In this document: piece after piece, positions 14,593-21,012 of the stretch
Layout: each line of letters starts with the position of its first letter
Numbering within the stretch: the stretch's first letter is position 1
Origin: an uncultured Gammaproteobacteria bacterium
Lineage (GTDB): Bacteria > Pseudomonadota > Gammaproteobacteria > Rariloculales > Rariloculaceae
Reading direction: 5' to 3'
Length of the DNA stretch: 24,601 bases
Assembly: GCA_946887385.1 (NCBI GenBank)
Contig: CAMPKU010000032.1
Span: 1 to 24,601 of the forward strand
Position numbers and translations under genes: made by a program
The notes under the pieces: generated by a model
The model's input: the letters and a program-made list of their open reading frames with translations, nothing else
Database searches by the model: none
Told to the model about the DNA's origin: nothing

Positions 14593-15318
14593 TCAATCCT
14601 TGAGCGAGAACGGCGTGAAGTTCGTGTCGGTGTCGAAATAGTCCTCGTGCTCGTGGCGCTTGAGCCAACCGACGACGGCATACGTTGCCGGCGTCATGAC
14701 CACCTCGACCATGACCTTGAAAAACCAGTTGAACGCAATCACGGCGAACAGCGTGTCGTAAGCCCAGATGCCGGCGAACGCGAGCGGGTAGAAAATCATG
14801 CTGTCCACGCCTTGCCCCACGATCGTCGATCCGATCGTGCGCGCCCACAGCCAGCGGCCGTGCGTGAGCACCTTCATGCGCGCCAGCACGTACGCGTTGA
14901 CGAAATCGCCTACCCAGAACGCGGCGATGGAGGCGACTGCGATGCGCCACGTGTAGCCGAACACCACCTCGATCGCCGGCTGCAGCGTGGCGTTGAACGG
15001 TTCCGCCGGCGACGCGGGCAGGTGGACGACGACCCACGCCATCGTGCTCGCGAACACCATCGCGATGAAACCGGCCCAGATCACGCGCCGCGCTCGGGCG
15101 TAGCCGTACACCTCCGTCAACACGTCGCCGAAGATGTAGCTGATCGGGAAGAAGATGTTGCCTACGCCGAAGACGAATACGCCGCCGACGATCGGCAAAG
15201 ACACCTCGGAAACTTTCGCCGTGCCGATCAGGTTCGAGCACAGCAGCACCGCGACGAAGCCTGCGAGCACGAGGTCGTAGTAGCGATAGCGGCGCGCCGG
15301 CTGCTCGCGGGTGTTCAA
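14593..15318 (-). CDS. yhhQ: Queuosine precursor transporter (YhhQ/VUT family)
   Basis: An integral inner-membrane protein of about 241 aa with six to seven hydrophobic segments. Family hallmarks include SNLIGTAKV near the first helix, NIFFPISYIFGDVLTEVYGY, AFWVGDFVNAYVLARMK and GSTIVGQGVDSMIFYPLAFA. YhhQ-type proteins import preQ0/preQ1 for tRNA queuosine. No ATG lies in frame near the expected N-terminus; TTG 15318 gives NTREQPARRYRYYDLVLAGF, a normal length for the family. Some members are salvage transporters in organisms lacking de novo queuosine genes. No other queuosine gene lies next to it; the QueD-fold protein at 1616 is catalytically divergent and 13 kb away. The gene sits 37 bp after vapC in the same direction and could receive read-through from it. 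Confidence 0.88.
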   Translation of the reverse strand: MNTREQPARRYRYYDLVLAGFVAVLLCSNLIGTAKVSEVSLPIVGGVFVFGVGNIFFPISYIFGDVLTEVYGYARARRVIWAGFIAMVFASTMAWVVVHLPASPAEPFNATLQPAIEVVFGYTWRIAVASIAAFWVGDFVNAYVLARMKVLTHGRWLWARTIGSTIVGQGVDSMIFYPLAFAGIWAYDTLFAVIAFNWFFKVMVEVVMTPATYAVVGWLKRHEHEDYFDTDTNFTPFSLKD

Positions 15319-15355
15319 ACTGGCTTCGCCATGCAGGATGCCGTATCGACGAGCT

Positions 15356-15877
15356 TCACTTGCCGAGCTTCGGCGCGCGGCGCGGACGTCCGCGGCGCGG
15401 GTGACCGGGGATCGTGGCCGGCGCCAGGGTGTAGGTTGCCATCGCCTCGGACACACCGACGTTGAACGGATTGCGTACGGTGACGCCACCGAAAGTAGCG
15501 CGATCCTCAAGATCTTCGGTGAGCAGCAGCGCGCAGTTTTGCAGCTGGGCGGCGGCGACAATCATGCTGTCCCACCAACTCAACCGGTAACGCTGCTCGA
15601 TCTCCCGTGCACGCAACAACAATTCGCCGTCGATCGGTTGAGGATTCCACGTGAGCAAGCTGCGTATCTGCTCCCACGCCTCCGCCGGCCGAAGAGCAGG
15701 CCTGATCTTACGCGTGAACGTCACGTAGCTTTCGGAAAGCACCTGGAAGCTTGTGCGGCCGAGCTGATCGTCCCACAGTTTCTCGAGCCATTCCGCCGCC
15801 AGGGGTTGCCGCAGCCGCTCGTTGGCTTGACGGGCGTAGACGAAGACATTCGTGTCAACGAAGACCGGCGCGGTCAT
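15356..15877 (-). CDS. vapC: VapC-type PIN-domain ribonuclease toxin
   Basis: A 173-residue PIN-domain protein, usually a Mg2+-dependent RNase of a type II toxin-antitoxin module. The acidic active-site residues appear in order: Asp in FVDTNVFVYA, Glu in FQVLSESYV, Asp in SWWDSMIVAAA and Asp in LLTEDLED. After the PIN fold there is an extra basic, Pro-rich tail (PGHPRRGRPRRAPKLGK) that may aid RNA binding. The start ATG 15877 lies inside the end of the antitoxin gene (23-bp overlap), a common toxin-antitoxin arrangement. All catalytic residues are intact, so the toxin should be active. Confidence 0.92.
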   Translation of the reverse strand: MTAPVFVDTNVFVYARQANERLRQPLAAEWLEKLWDDQLGRTSFQVLSESYVTFTRKIRPALRPAEAWEQIRSLLTWNPQPIDGELLLRAREIEQRYRLSWWDSMIVAAAQLQNCALLLTEDLEDRATFGGVTVRNPFNVGVSEAMATYTLAPATIPGHPRRGRPRRAPKLGK

Positions 15878-16097
15878 GAAGCTCCTCGCGTTTCGGCTTG
15901 CGGCCGCCGGCCCAGTCGAACGCGACGGGCTTCGTTGCGAGGTAGCTGCGTCTCGCCTGATCGTAATCGCGTAGGTCACGCATGCGCTCTTGGAGCATCT
16001 CGCCGAGCAGCCGCGACACACTCTTCCCGTGCTGAGCCGCGTAGATGCGTGCCCATGCGGCCGTCTTCTCGTCGAGCGTGATCGTGATGTTCTTCAT
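15855..16097 (-). CDS. vapB: VapB-type ribbon-helix-helix antitoxin
   Basis: An 80-residue protein. Residues 1-45 form a ribbon-helix-helix DNA-binding unit (NITITLDEKTAAWARIYAAQ, then HGKSVSRLLGEML), and the basic or aromatic C-terminal stretch (SYLATKPVAFDWAGGRKPKR) is the part expected to wrap around the toxin. It overlaps vapC by 23 bp and precedes it, so the pair is co-translated. RHH antitoxins normally repress their own promoter together with the toxin; a good promoter lies just upstream at 16120-16148. Confidence 0.9.
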   Translation of the reverse strand: MKNITITLDEKTAAWARIYAAQHGKSVSRLLGEMLQERMRDLRDYDQARRSYLATKPVAFDWAGGRKPKREELHDRAGLR

Positions 16098-16119
16098 ACG
16101 CGGTGATTCCTTGCAACGT

Positions 16120-16148
16120 AATATACACTGGATTCGTGTGATTATCCA
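16120..16148 (-). promoter_or_regulatory. Sigma-70-like promoter of vapBC
   Basis: On the minus strand, TGGATA (16148-16143) is separated by 17 bases from TATATT (16125-16120), which matches the -10 consensus at five of six positions. The start point would be about 16113, leaving a short leader before the vapB ATG at 16097. Confidence 0.5.
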
Positions 16149-16197
16149 CGGGCTACCGCGCAGTAGAATCGACTCTCACCGGACTCGGGGGCTTGGC

Positions 16198-17739
16198 GTG
16201 CAGCGCTTCGTCGTTTCAGCAACGTCGGCACTCTTTGCGCTCGTAACGTTTCCCGCGCTCGCGCAGACGCCTGCCAACGTGTTCGGTCTCGAACCCGGCG
16301 AGCACGCGGTCGGATTTCGGCTGCTCGAGGACGAGGACTTATCGCGTACCGTGACCGGCGGCGCTCGCGGCGCGGCGCATCCTCGTCCCATTCGAACCTA
16401 CCTCTGGTATCCCGCAGCCGCAGCGCGCCGCGCGGCGCCGCTCACCTTCGACCGTTACGCGGCGCTGGCCGACGGCGACATCTGGCCCGCCGACATCGCC
16501 GGCGAGTTGCGGGAGCGACTCGAGTACGCCAACGGCCCGCTCGCGCGTTCGCTGAGCGCGACGAGCTACGAGGCGCTGCTCGAACGGCCGATGCGTGCCG
16601 TAGAGGACGCCGCGCCGCTGAACGACCCCTTCCCCTTGATCGTGATCGGCCTCGGGCTCTATTACGAATCGCCGATCAGCTTCGTCGCGACGGCCGAGTA
16701 TCTCGCCGGGCGCGGCTTCGTCGTCGCCACGGCACCGCTCGTGGGCACGCACGTCCCGATCGCGAGGCTCACCGTGCCGGATCTCGAGACGCAGATCCGC
16801 GATCTCGAATTCGTGATCGCGCGAGCGCGGCAATTCTCATTCGTCGACTCCGAGAGGCTCGGGGTGATGGGCTTCGATCAAGGCGGAATGGCCGGTGTCG
16901 TGCTCGCGATGCGTAACCGCGACGTCGACGCCTTCGTCAGCCTCGACTCGGGTATCCAGTATCCGCACCCGTCGGGCCTGCCGCGCTCGTCGCCGCACTA
17001 CGATCCCCAGGCACTGCAAGCCGCGTGGCTGCATGCCGCCGTGCAGCGGAACGAGCAAGCGCCCGAGGGGAATGCCACGTCTTTGTTCGACGAGGCTGTT
17101 CACGCCGATCGCTACTGGTTGCGAGTGCAGGGATTGGGTCATGCGGATTTCACCAGCTACGCGCTCGTCGAAGGCCGCGGCGAAGCGGCGGGTTACTGGG
17201 CACCGATCACTCCGGAGCGTGCGGCCGGGCATCGCGCCGTCGTCGAGCATGTTCGACACTTCTTCGGCGCGCACTTGGCTCGCAACGACGTGAGCCTGTC
17301 GCTGCTCGACCAAGCCCTGCGGCAGCCGCTACGCGACGGCAGCATGACGCTCGAGTTCAAGTCTGCCACGAAGCCGCCGATCGGCTACGACGAGCTCGTG
17401 CGCAGAGTCATCAGCGGTGACGGCGCCGGCGCGGCGGCGGAGCTTCGTCTGCTGGCCGCCGAGACGCCGAGCCATCCGTTGCTCGCCGAAAGCAGCCTGG
17501 CGCGTCTGTGTGTAAGCCTGTTGTATACCTGGAATCTGGCGGAGCAAACCTTGCCTCTCGCGGAGCTCGGAGCCGACCTGTACCCATCCTCACCGGGCGC
17601 AGTCACGCTATTCGGCGAAACGCACGCGATGCTGCGCGATTATCCGGCTGCGATCGCGGCCTACGAAGCTGCGCTGGCGCTGGTGCCCGGCGATCCTGGC
17701 ATCTCGGCGCGCCTCGAATGGCTGCGTAGCCAGCGCTGA
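16198..17739 (+). CDS. Secreted alpha/beta hydrolase-like protein with Asp at the nucleophile position and TPR-like C-terminus
   Basis: A 513-residue exported protein. The GTG at 16198 gives a clean signal peptide (QRFVVSATSALFALVTFPAL, then AQ) and has a GGGGG purine run upstream; longer versions would add unrelated residues. The alpha/beta hydrolase core resembles dienelactone hydrolase or PAF-acetylhydrolase-like enzymes: FPLIVIGLGLYYES, DSERLGVMGFDQGGMAGVVL, VSLDSGIQYPHPSG and GLGHADFTSY (His315). The nucleophile elbow reads G-F-Asp227-Q-G-G where Ser is usual. Residues about 420-510 look like TPR helices (SPGAVTLFGETHAMLRDYPA, then AIAAYEAALALVPGDPG). It probably acts in the periplasm; the substrate is unknown. 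It sits between two toxin-antitoxin modules. Confidence 0.75.
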   Translation: MQRFVVSATSALFALVTFPALAQTPANVFGLEPGEHAVGFRLLEDEDLSRTVTGGARGAAHPRPIRTYLWYPAAAARRAAPLTFDRYAALADGDIWPADIAGELRERLEYANGPLARSLSATSYEALLERPMRAVEDAAPLNDPFPLIVIGLGLYYESPISFVATAEYLAGRGFVVATAPLVGTHVPIARLTVPDLETQIRDLEFVIARARQFSFVDSERLGVMGFDQGGMAGVVLAMRNRDVDAFVSLDSGIQYPHPSGLPRSSPHYDPQALQAAWLHAAVQRNEQAPEGNATSLFDEAVHADRYWLRVQGLGHADFTSYALVEGRGEAAGYWAPITPERAAGHRAVVEHVRHFFGAHLARNDVSLSLLDQALRQPLRDGSMTLEFKSATKPPIGYDELVRRVISGDGAGAAAELRLLAAETPSHPLLAESSLARLCVSLLYTWNLAEQTLPLAELGADLYPSSPGAVTLFGETHAMLRDYPAAIAAYEAALALVPGDPGISARLEWLRSQR

Positions 17740-17755
17740 GATAGCACGCCGGACT

Positions 17756-17782
17756 GGCTAATCCTTCAATAAATAGCTAAAT
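17756..17782 (+). promoter_or_regulatory. AT-rich promoter/operator region of the Phd-zeta-like module
   Basis: A short AT-rich island between the hydrolase and the antitoxin, with near-direct repeats GCTAAT (17757-17762) and GCTAAAT (17776-17782) around AATAAATA. It is the only plausible promoter region for the module, and Phd-type antitoxins usually bind such sites. No clear -35/-10 pair can be fixed. Confidence 0.3.
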
Positions 17783-17810
17783 CACGCGGGTTGGGCGAAA
17801 GGGATCAACC

Positions 17811-18179
17811 ATGGCCAAACGCACACCAAGCCGCATCTCCAAGCCTTTGAGCCGCAAATCCAAGACCGGCACGCGCCCTCGCGATCACCGATCCGTGCCA
17901 GCGACCGAAGCCAAGAACCGCTTCGGCGAGATCTTGCGGGCCGCCCGCGACTCCGGAGCGGTGTTCATCGAGCGCCACGGCCAGGCGCAGGCCGTCGTGC
18001 TGGGCATCGACGCTTACAACAAGCTCGCTTCCGGGGAGCGCACGTCTGAAGAGCGCGAGCTCGACTATTGGACGCGGGAGTTCGACGCGATTCACGCGAG
18101 CATGCAGATGCCAGAGGCGCGCCGGGCGGTGGAACTCTTGTTCTCGGCCACGGATGCCGAACTGAATCGCGAAGATTGA
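17811..18179 (+). CDS. Phd/YefM-family antitoxin
   Basis: A 122-residue protein. After a basic, Ser/Arg/Lys-rich N-terminal tail of about 28 residues comes the Phd/YefM DNA-binding core (SVPATEAKNRFGEILRAARD, then VFIERHGQAQAVVLGIDAYN). The C-terminal helical region (EREFDAIHASMQMPEARRAV-like, with many acidic residues) should neutralise the toxin. AAAGGG lies 7-8 bases before ATG 17811. The stop TGA overlaps the TTG start of the kinase-like toxin by 3 bases, tying their translation. Antitoxins of this type followed by a small zeta/COG4185 ATPase recur in proteobacteria. It probably represses its own promoter. The N-terminal tail is unusual and may be a mis-chosen start, but no later ATG fits. 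Confidence 0.85.
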   Translation: MAKRTPSRISKPLSRKSKTGTRPRDHRSVPATEAKNRFGEILRAARDSGAVFIERHGQAQAVVLGIDAYNKLASGERTSEERELDYWTREFDAIHASMQMPEARRAVELLFSATDAELNRED

Positions 18180-18598
18180 ACCGCGCGCCAAAGCGTCGCG
18201 GCTGCATCGTAATGGCAGCCGGCACGAACGGTGTCGGCAAGAGCGTCATTGCCGGCGAGTTTCTCGCAGCGTGCAACGGCGTGTACTTCAATCCGGACAT
18301 TGTCGTGAAGGCGCTGCAAGAGAGAGATGGCCTGCCGCTCGCCGCGACGGACGCCCGCGCGTGGAACGTAGGCTCCGAGCTCTTGAACCGTTCGATTGAG
18401 CGCAACGAAGATTTCAATTTCGAGACGCCGTTGGGCGGCAACAGCGTTACTCAAGCGTTGTTGCGCGCCGCCGCCTCGGGCCTAGAGGTTTTCATTTTCT
18501 ACGTGGGGCTCGACTCGCCGGCGCGCCACGTCGTGAGAGTGGCTGCGCGAGTAACGCGCGGAGGTCATCCGATCGCCGCTCCGAGCGCAACAGCGTAG
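18176..18598 (+). pseudogene. Zeta-toxin/COG4185-like P-loop kinase, C-terminally truncated
   Basis: A 140-residue product starting at TTG 18176 (TTGA overlap with the antitoxin stop); ATG 18212 would begin directly before the P-loop and is less likely. Visible motifs are the Walker A (AAGTNGVGKS), the FNPDIVVKALQ substrate-side motif, NFETPLGGNS (usual ETTLGG), and YVGLDSPARHVVRVAARVTR-GGH. Full-length relatives continue after GGHDIPE with an RRRY-type segment and about 50 more residues. Here the frame ends ten residues after GGH, and neither other frame restores the family pattern for long. Zeta enzymes phosphorylate UDP-N-acetylglucosamine or related targets. Loss of the C-terminal Arg-rich segment suggests an inactive toxin, so I call it a remnant with moderate certainty. 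Confidence 0.72.
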
Positions 18599-18632
18599 CC
18601 CCGGCGCCGCACGCTGAGCGCGGCCGCAATTC

Positions 18633-19841
18633 CTAGAGCTCCTGCGCTTCTCTCGAGTAGTCGATCAGGCCGAGCTCCCGGCAGTTGTCTTCCGTATACG
18701 GCGCGTCGGCGATCTGGATGACGTCCGAGCCCGCGTACGTGCCTTGCAGATACACGGGGTCGGTGGCCTCGTACGTGCGCGTCAGCTTGAAGGTTGCGGG
18801 ATCGAGCGAGAAGCGCTCCACGACGCGCAGCCGGTCGCTGTGGCGCACGGGCGCGTTCAGCACACCCGGCACGAACGCCGTGGTCTCGACGACGAGCACG
18901 TCGCCTTCCCAGCGGCCCACGGAATAGCCGGCGCGGCTCGGCGCGACGTTGGCTGGGGGCGCCGCAGCGTTCATATGAATCGTGCGCTCGAGCCCCATCT
19001 GGCCGTAACGCAGCACGATGGTCTCGCCGGTTTGCTCGATGCGGTTCACGGGGCCATCGAACGTCCAATCGAACAAAATGCTCGTGGTCTCGCAGCGGAA
19101 GCGCGGATTGTCTTCGCGTGCGAAGGCTGCCGCCGCGCGCTCGCCTTCGGCAGTGAGCGCCGTGCCGCCGTAGAGCCGGGGGCCCGCGGCCGCCGCACCG
19201 GGCCCGCCCGGTCCGGCCGGTCCACGGCCGGCGCCGGCGCCCGCGCCGGCTGCGGTTTCGCTCCTCGCGCGGTCGAACTCCGGCAGCTCGCCGAGCGCGA
19301 CCAGTCCGCCGCCGGTGCCGCGCGGATTCGTCATCACGCGCTGCTCGGGCGCCCAGTCGCCCGCGAGATTCGGCTCGCCGCTCGGGCGACGCAGCGCTCG
19401 CTGCTCCACATTTGGAACGACGATCGGACCGCGCACCTCGCGGATGCCGCCGTCCGGCGCCTTCACGTACTGCCCATAACGGTCCATGTGGCTGCCGTTC
19501 GCGAAGCGGATGGTCTGTAAGTAACAGGAATTCGGATCGGCGCGGTCGGGGGAGGCCTCGATCGCAATCTGCTCGCCGACGGGAAACAGATCCAAAGTCC
19601 AGCCCGAGCGGCGCAGCGTATGCACGGAGCGCATCTCACAGCGGTGCTTGGAGACTTCGCCGTCGGCGCCGGTGACCTCGAAGTAGAGCCACGAATGCGG
19701 ATTGATCATGTCCACGCCCGTCAGTGTGGCGACGGGGTAGCTCACGGAGCTGCGAAGATCGAACGTGCCCGGCCCATGATGCGCAACCGCCGGCGCCGCG
19801 AATGCTAGGCCGAGTGCGCAACCCAAAATGACGTGACGCAT
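18633..19841 (-). CDS. Secreted DUF6152-like protein of unknown function
   Basis: A 402-residue exported protein. A signal peptide (MRHVILGCALGLAFAAPAVA) is cleaved near HHGPGTFD. The N-terminal 100 residues match the DUF6152 pattern (AHHGPGTFD, then GVDMINPHSWLYFEV). An Ala/Gly/Pro-rich linker lies near residues 205-230. The C-terminal part contains GYSVGRWEGDVLVVETTAFV and RVVERFSLDPATFKLTRTYE, a beta-rich domain common in secreted proteins of soil proteobacteria and acidobacteria. ATG 19841 has GGAGGG five bases upstream; ATG 19853 is the alternative. No enzymatic residue pattern is recognisable. It converges with the toxin remnant, 34 bp between stops. Confidence 0.75.
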   Translation of the reverse strand: MRHVILGCALGLAFAAPAVAHHGPGTFDLRSSVSYPVATLTGVDMINPHSWLYFEVTGADGEVSKHRCEMRSVHTLRRSGWTLDLFPVGEQIAIEASPDRADPNSCYLQTIRFANGSHMDRYGQYVKAPDGGIREVRGPIVVPNVEQRALRRPSGEPNLAGDWAPEQRVMTNPRGTGGGLVALGELPEFDRARSETAAGAGAGAGRGPAGPGGPGAAAAGPRLYGGTALTAEGERAAAAFAREDNPRFRCETTSILFDWTFDGPVNRIEQTGETIVLRYGQMGLERTIHMNAAAPPANVAPSRAGYSVGRWEGDVLVVETTAFVPGVLNAPVRHSDRLRVVERFSLDPATFKLTRTYEATDPVYLQGTYAGSDVIQIADAPYTEDNCRELGLIDYSREAQEL

Positions 19842-19940
19842 CGTACCCTCCATCGTGTGGGTTGGCCGTACACCCACGGTAAACGGCCGAACGTTCACGC
19901 ACGATCTTACCTCAGCACGCGGCCGCGAGCCGGTGTCGCG

Positions 19941-20594
19941 TTAGCGATGCAGCTTGCGATAGACCACGTACGAGTAAGCGACGGAGATCAACGCCGCCGT
20001 GCCTACAGAGGCGAGCAGCACCACCGGTAGAAGCTGCCGAGAGCCTCCAGCCGAAGCGACGATGGCAATGCCCGCCAAGACGAACAGCCAGCCGCCGACA
20101 CGGTGAGTGCGCGCCCACACCTCGTCGCTCGCAAGCGTCCATGGCGTGCGGATACCGACGAAGAAATTCCTGCGCACCTTGCCCAAGTAGTTGCCGACGA
20201 CGACGAACAGCCCGCCCACCAGTAACGTGATGACGGTGACGACGGGCACGTCGCTGCCGCTGGCGGAAAGCAGCACGACGGCCGCGACGCCGGCCAACAT
20301 CAACGTCACCGCCAACGTGATGATGTCGGTCGCGCGCTGGAATCGGTCCATTTCGAATCCCGCCGGCGACACCCGCGGTAACACCTTGAAGACCGCATGC
20401 ATCGCGTAGCCCCCAAGCGGCAGCGCGATCATCACCAGCACGGCAAACGGCTTACGCATGTAGCCGTCGACCTCGCCGCTCGCGCTCCAGTGCGTGGGCA
20501 TGCGCTCTGGGATGGCGGGATACAGATACCAGGCCAATGCGCCGACTGCGGCGACGGCGCCGAGGCACAGCACGTCGCTCGGCTTGAGCTTCAT
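19941..20594 (-). CDS. sdpI: SdpI-family membrane protein (DUF1648 plus SdpI domain)
   Basis: A 217-residue inner-membrane protein with about six hydrophobic segments. The N-terminal part has IPERMPTHWSASGEVDGYM, the PxHW signature of DUF1648, and the C-terminal part has NYLGKVRRNFFVGIRTPWTL and SDEVWARTHRVGGWLFVLAG, the hallmark of the SdpI domain. In Bacillus, SdpI confers immunity to the SdpC toxin and also sequesters its repressor SdpR at the membrane. Proteobacterial homologues are common without the toxin and may act as envelope-stress sensors. It overlaps the ArsR-type gene by 4 bp (ATGA). No sdpABC-like toxin genes lie in the window. Confidence 0.9.
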   Translation of the reverse strand: MKLKPSDVLCLGAVAAVGALAWYLYPAIPERMPTHWSASGEVDGYMRKPFAVLVMIALPLGGYAMHAVFKVLPRVSPAGFEMDRFQRATDIITLAVTLMLAGVAAVVLLSASGSDVPVVTVITLLVGGLFVVVGNYLGKVRRNFFVGIRTPWTLASDEVWARTHRVGGWLFVLAGIAIVASAGGSRQLLPVVLLASVGTAALISVAYSYVVYRKLHR

Positions 20595-20890
20595 CGCGAC
20601 ACCTTCGCCCGGCGTGCTGCCGGCGCTTTGGCCTTCGACTCGAAGATCCCGAGCACGGCGGCCGTGATCTCTTCGGCGACTGAAGTGTTGAGGGAGTACA
20701 CGATCGTCTGACCGCGCCGTTCGGTACGCACGAGGTCGGCGCCTTTGAGCACGTTGAAGTGGTGCGACAGCGAGGCGCGCGAGGTCGGGAAAAGATTCCA
20801 GAGCTCGCCGGCCGTCATCGAGCCGCGGGCGAGCTGGCTCAAGATCTCGCGCCGCGTCGGGTCCGCCAAGGCTTTGAAGACGTCGCGCAT
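20591..20890 (-). CDS. sdpR: ArsR/SdpR-family transcriptional autorepressor
   Basis: A 99-residue winged-helix repressor. MRDVFKALADPTRREILSQL opens the fold; the helix-turn-helix (MTAGELWNLFPTSRASLSHH, then FNVLKGADLVRTERRG) and the wing (QTIVYSLNTS) follow. The Cys residues of metal-sensing ArsR members are absent, as in SdpR. It is translationally coupled to sdpI and preceded by a clear operator palindrome at 20900-20921, fitting negative autoregulation relieved when SdpI captures the repressor. ATG 20890 is the family start even though no Shine-Dalgarno is visible; the leader may be very short. Confidence 0.92.
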   Translation of the reverse strand: MRDVFKALADPTRREILSQLARGSMTAGELWNLFPTSRASLSHHFNVLKGADLVRTERRGQTIVYSLNTSVAEEITAAVLGIFESKAKAPAARRAKVSR

Positions 20891-20899
20891 GCGTTTATA

Positions 20900-20921
20900 T
20901 ATTTAGATAACTGTCTAAATA
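20900..20921. promoter_or_regulatory. Operator palindrome of the sdpRI-like operon
   Basis: TATTTAGA (20900-20907) and TCTAAATA (20914-20921) are perfect 8-bp arms around TAACTG, 9 bp before the repressor ATG. The AT-rich block contrasts sharply with the surrounding GC-rich DNA and must overlap the promoter. Arms of this kind are typical for ArsR-family dimers. It may also affect the MFS gene transcribed in the other direction (ATG 21013). Confidence 0.75.
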
Positions 20922-21012
20922 CTAAAATGCGGATGCGGCGAAATCAACTCTCGCGGTTGCCGCCGCCGCGCTCCGCCACCTAGCATGCGCGTGGGATCGA
21001 CGGGACACTGCC

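Noticed and set aside
14017..15465. Long plus-strand open frame across slyD and the transporter
   Set aside because: Both minus-strand genes have strong family signatures; the plus-strand translation has none.
16045..16197. Upstream extension of the secreted hydrolase into the vapB region
   Set aside because: It would bury the signal peptide and overlap the vapBC promoter; the GTG at 16198 starts a clean signal peptide.
19857..19877. GTGGGT...ACCCAC hairpin upstream of the DUF6152-like gene
   Set aside because: A 6-bp stem with a 9-base loop in GC-rich DNA is expected by chance; it has no supporting context.
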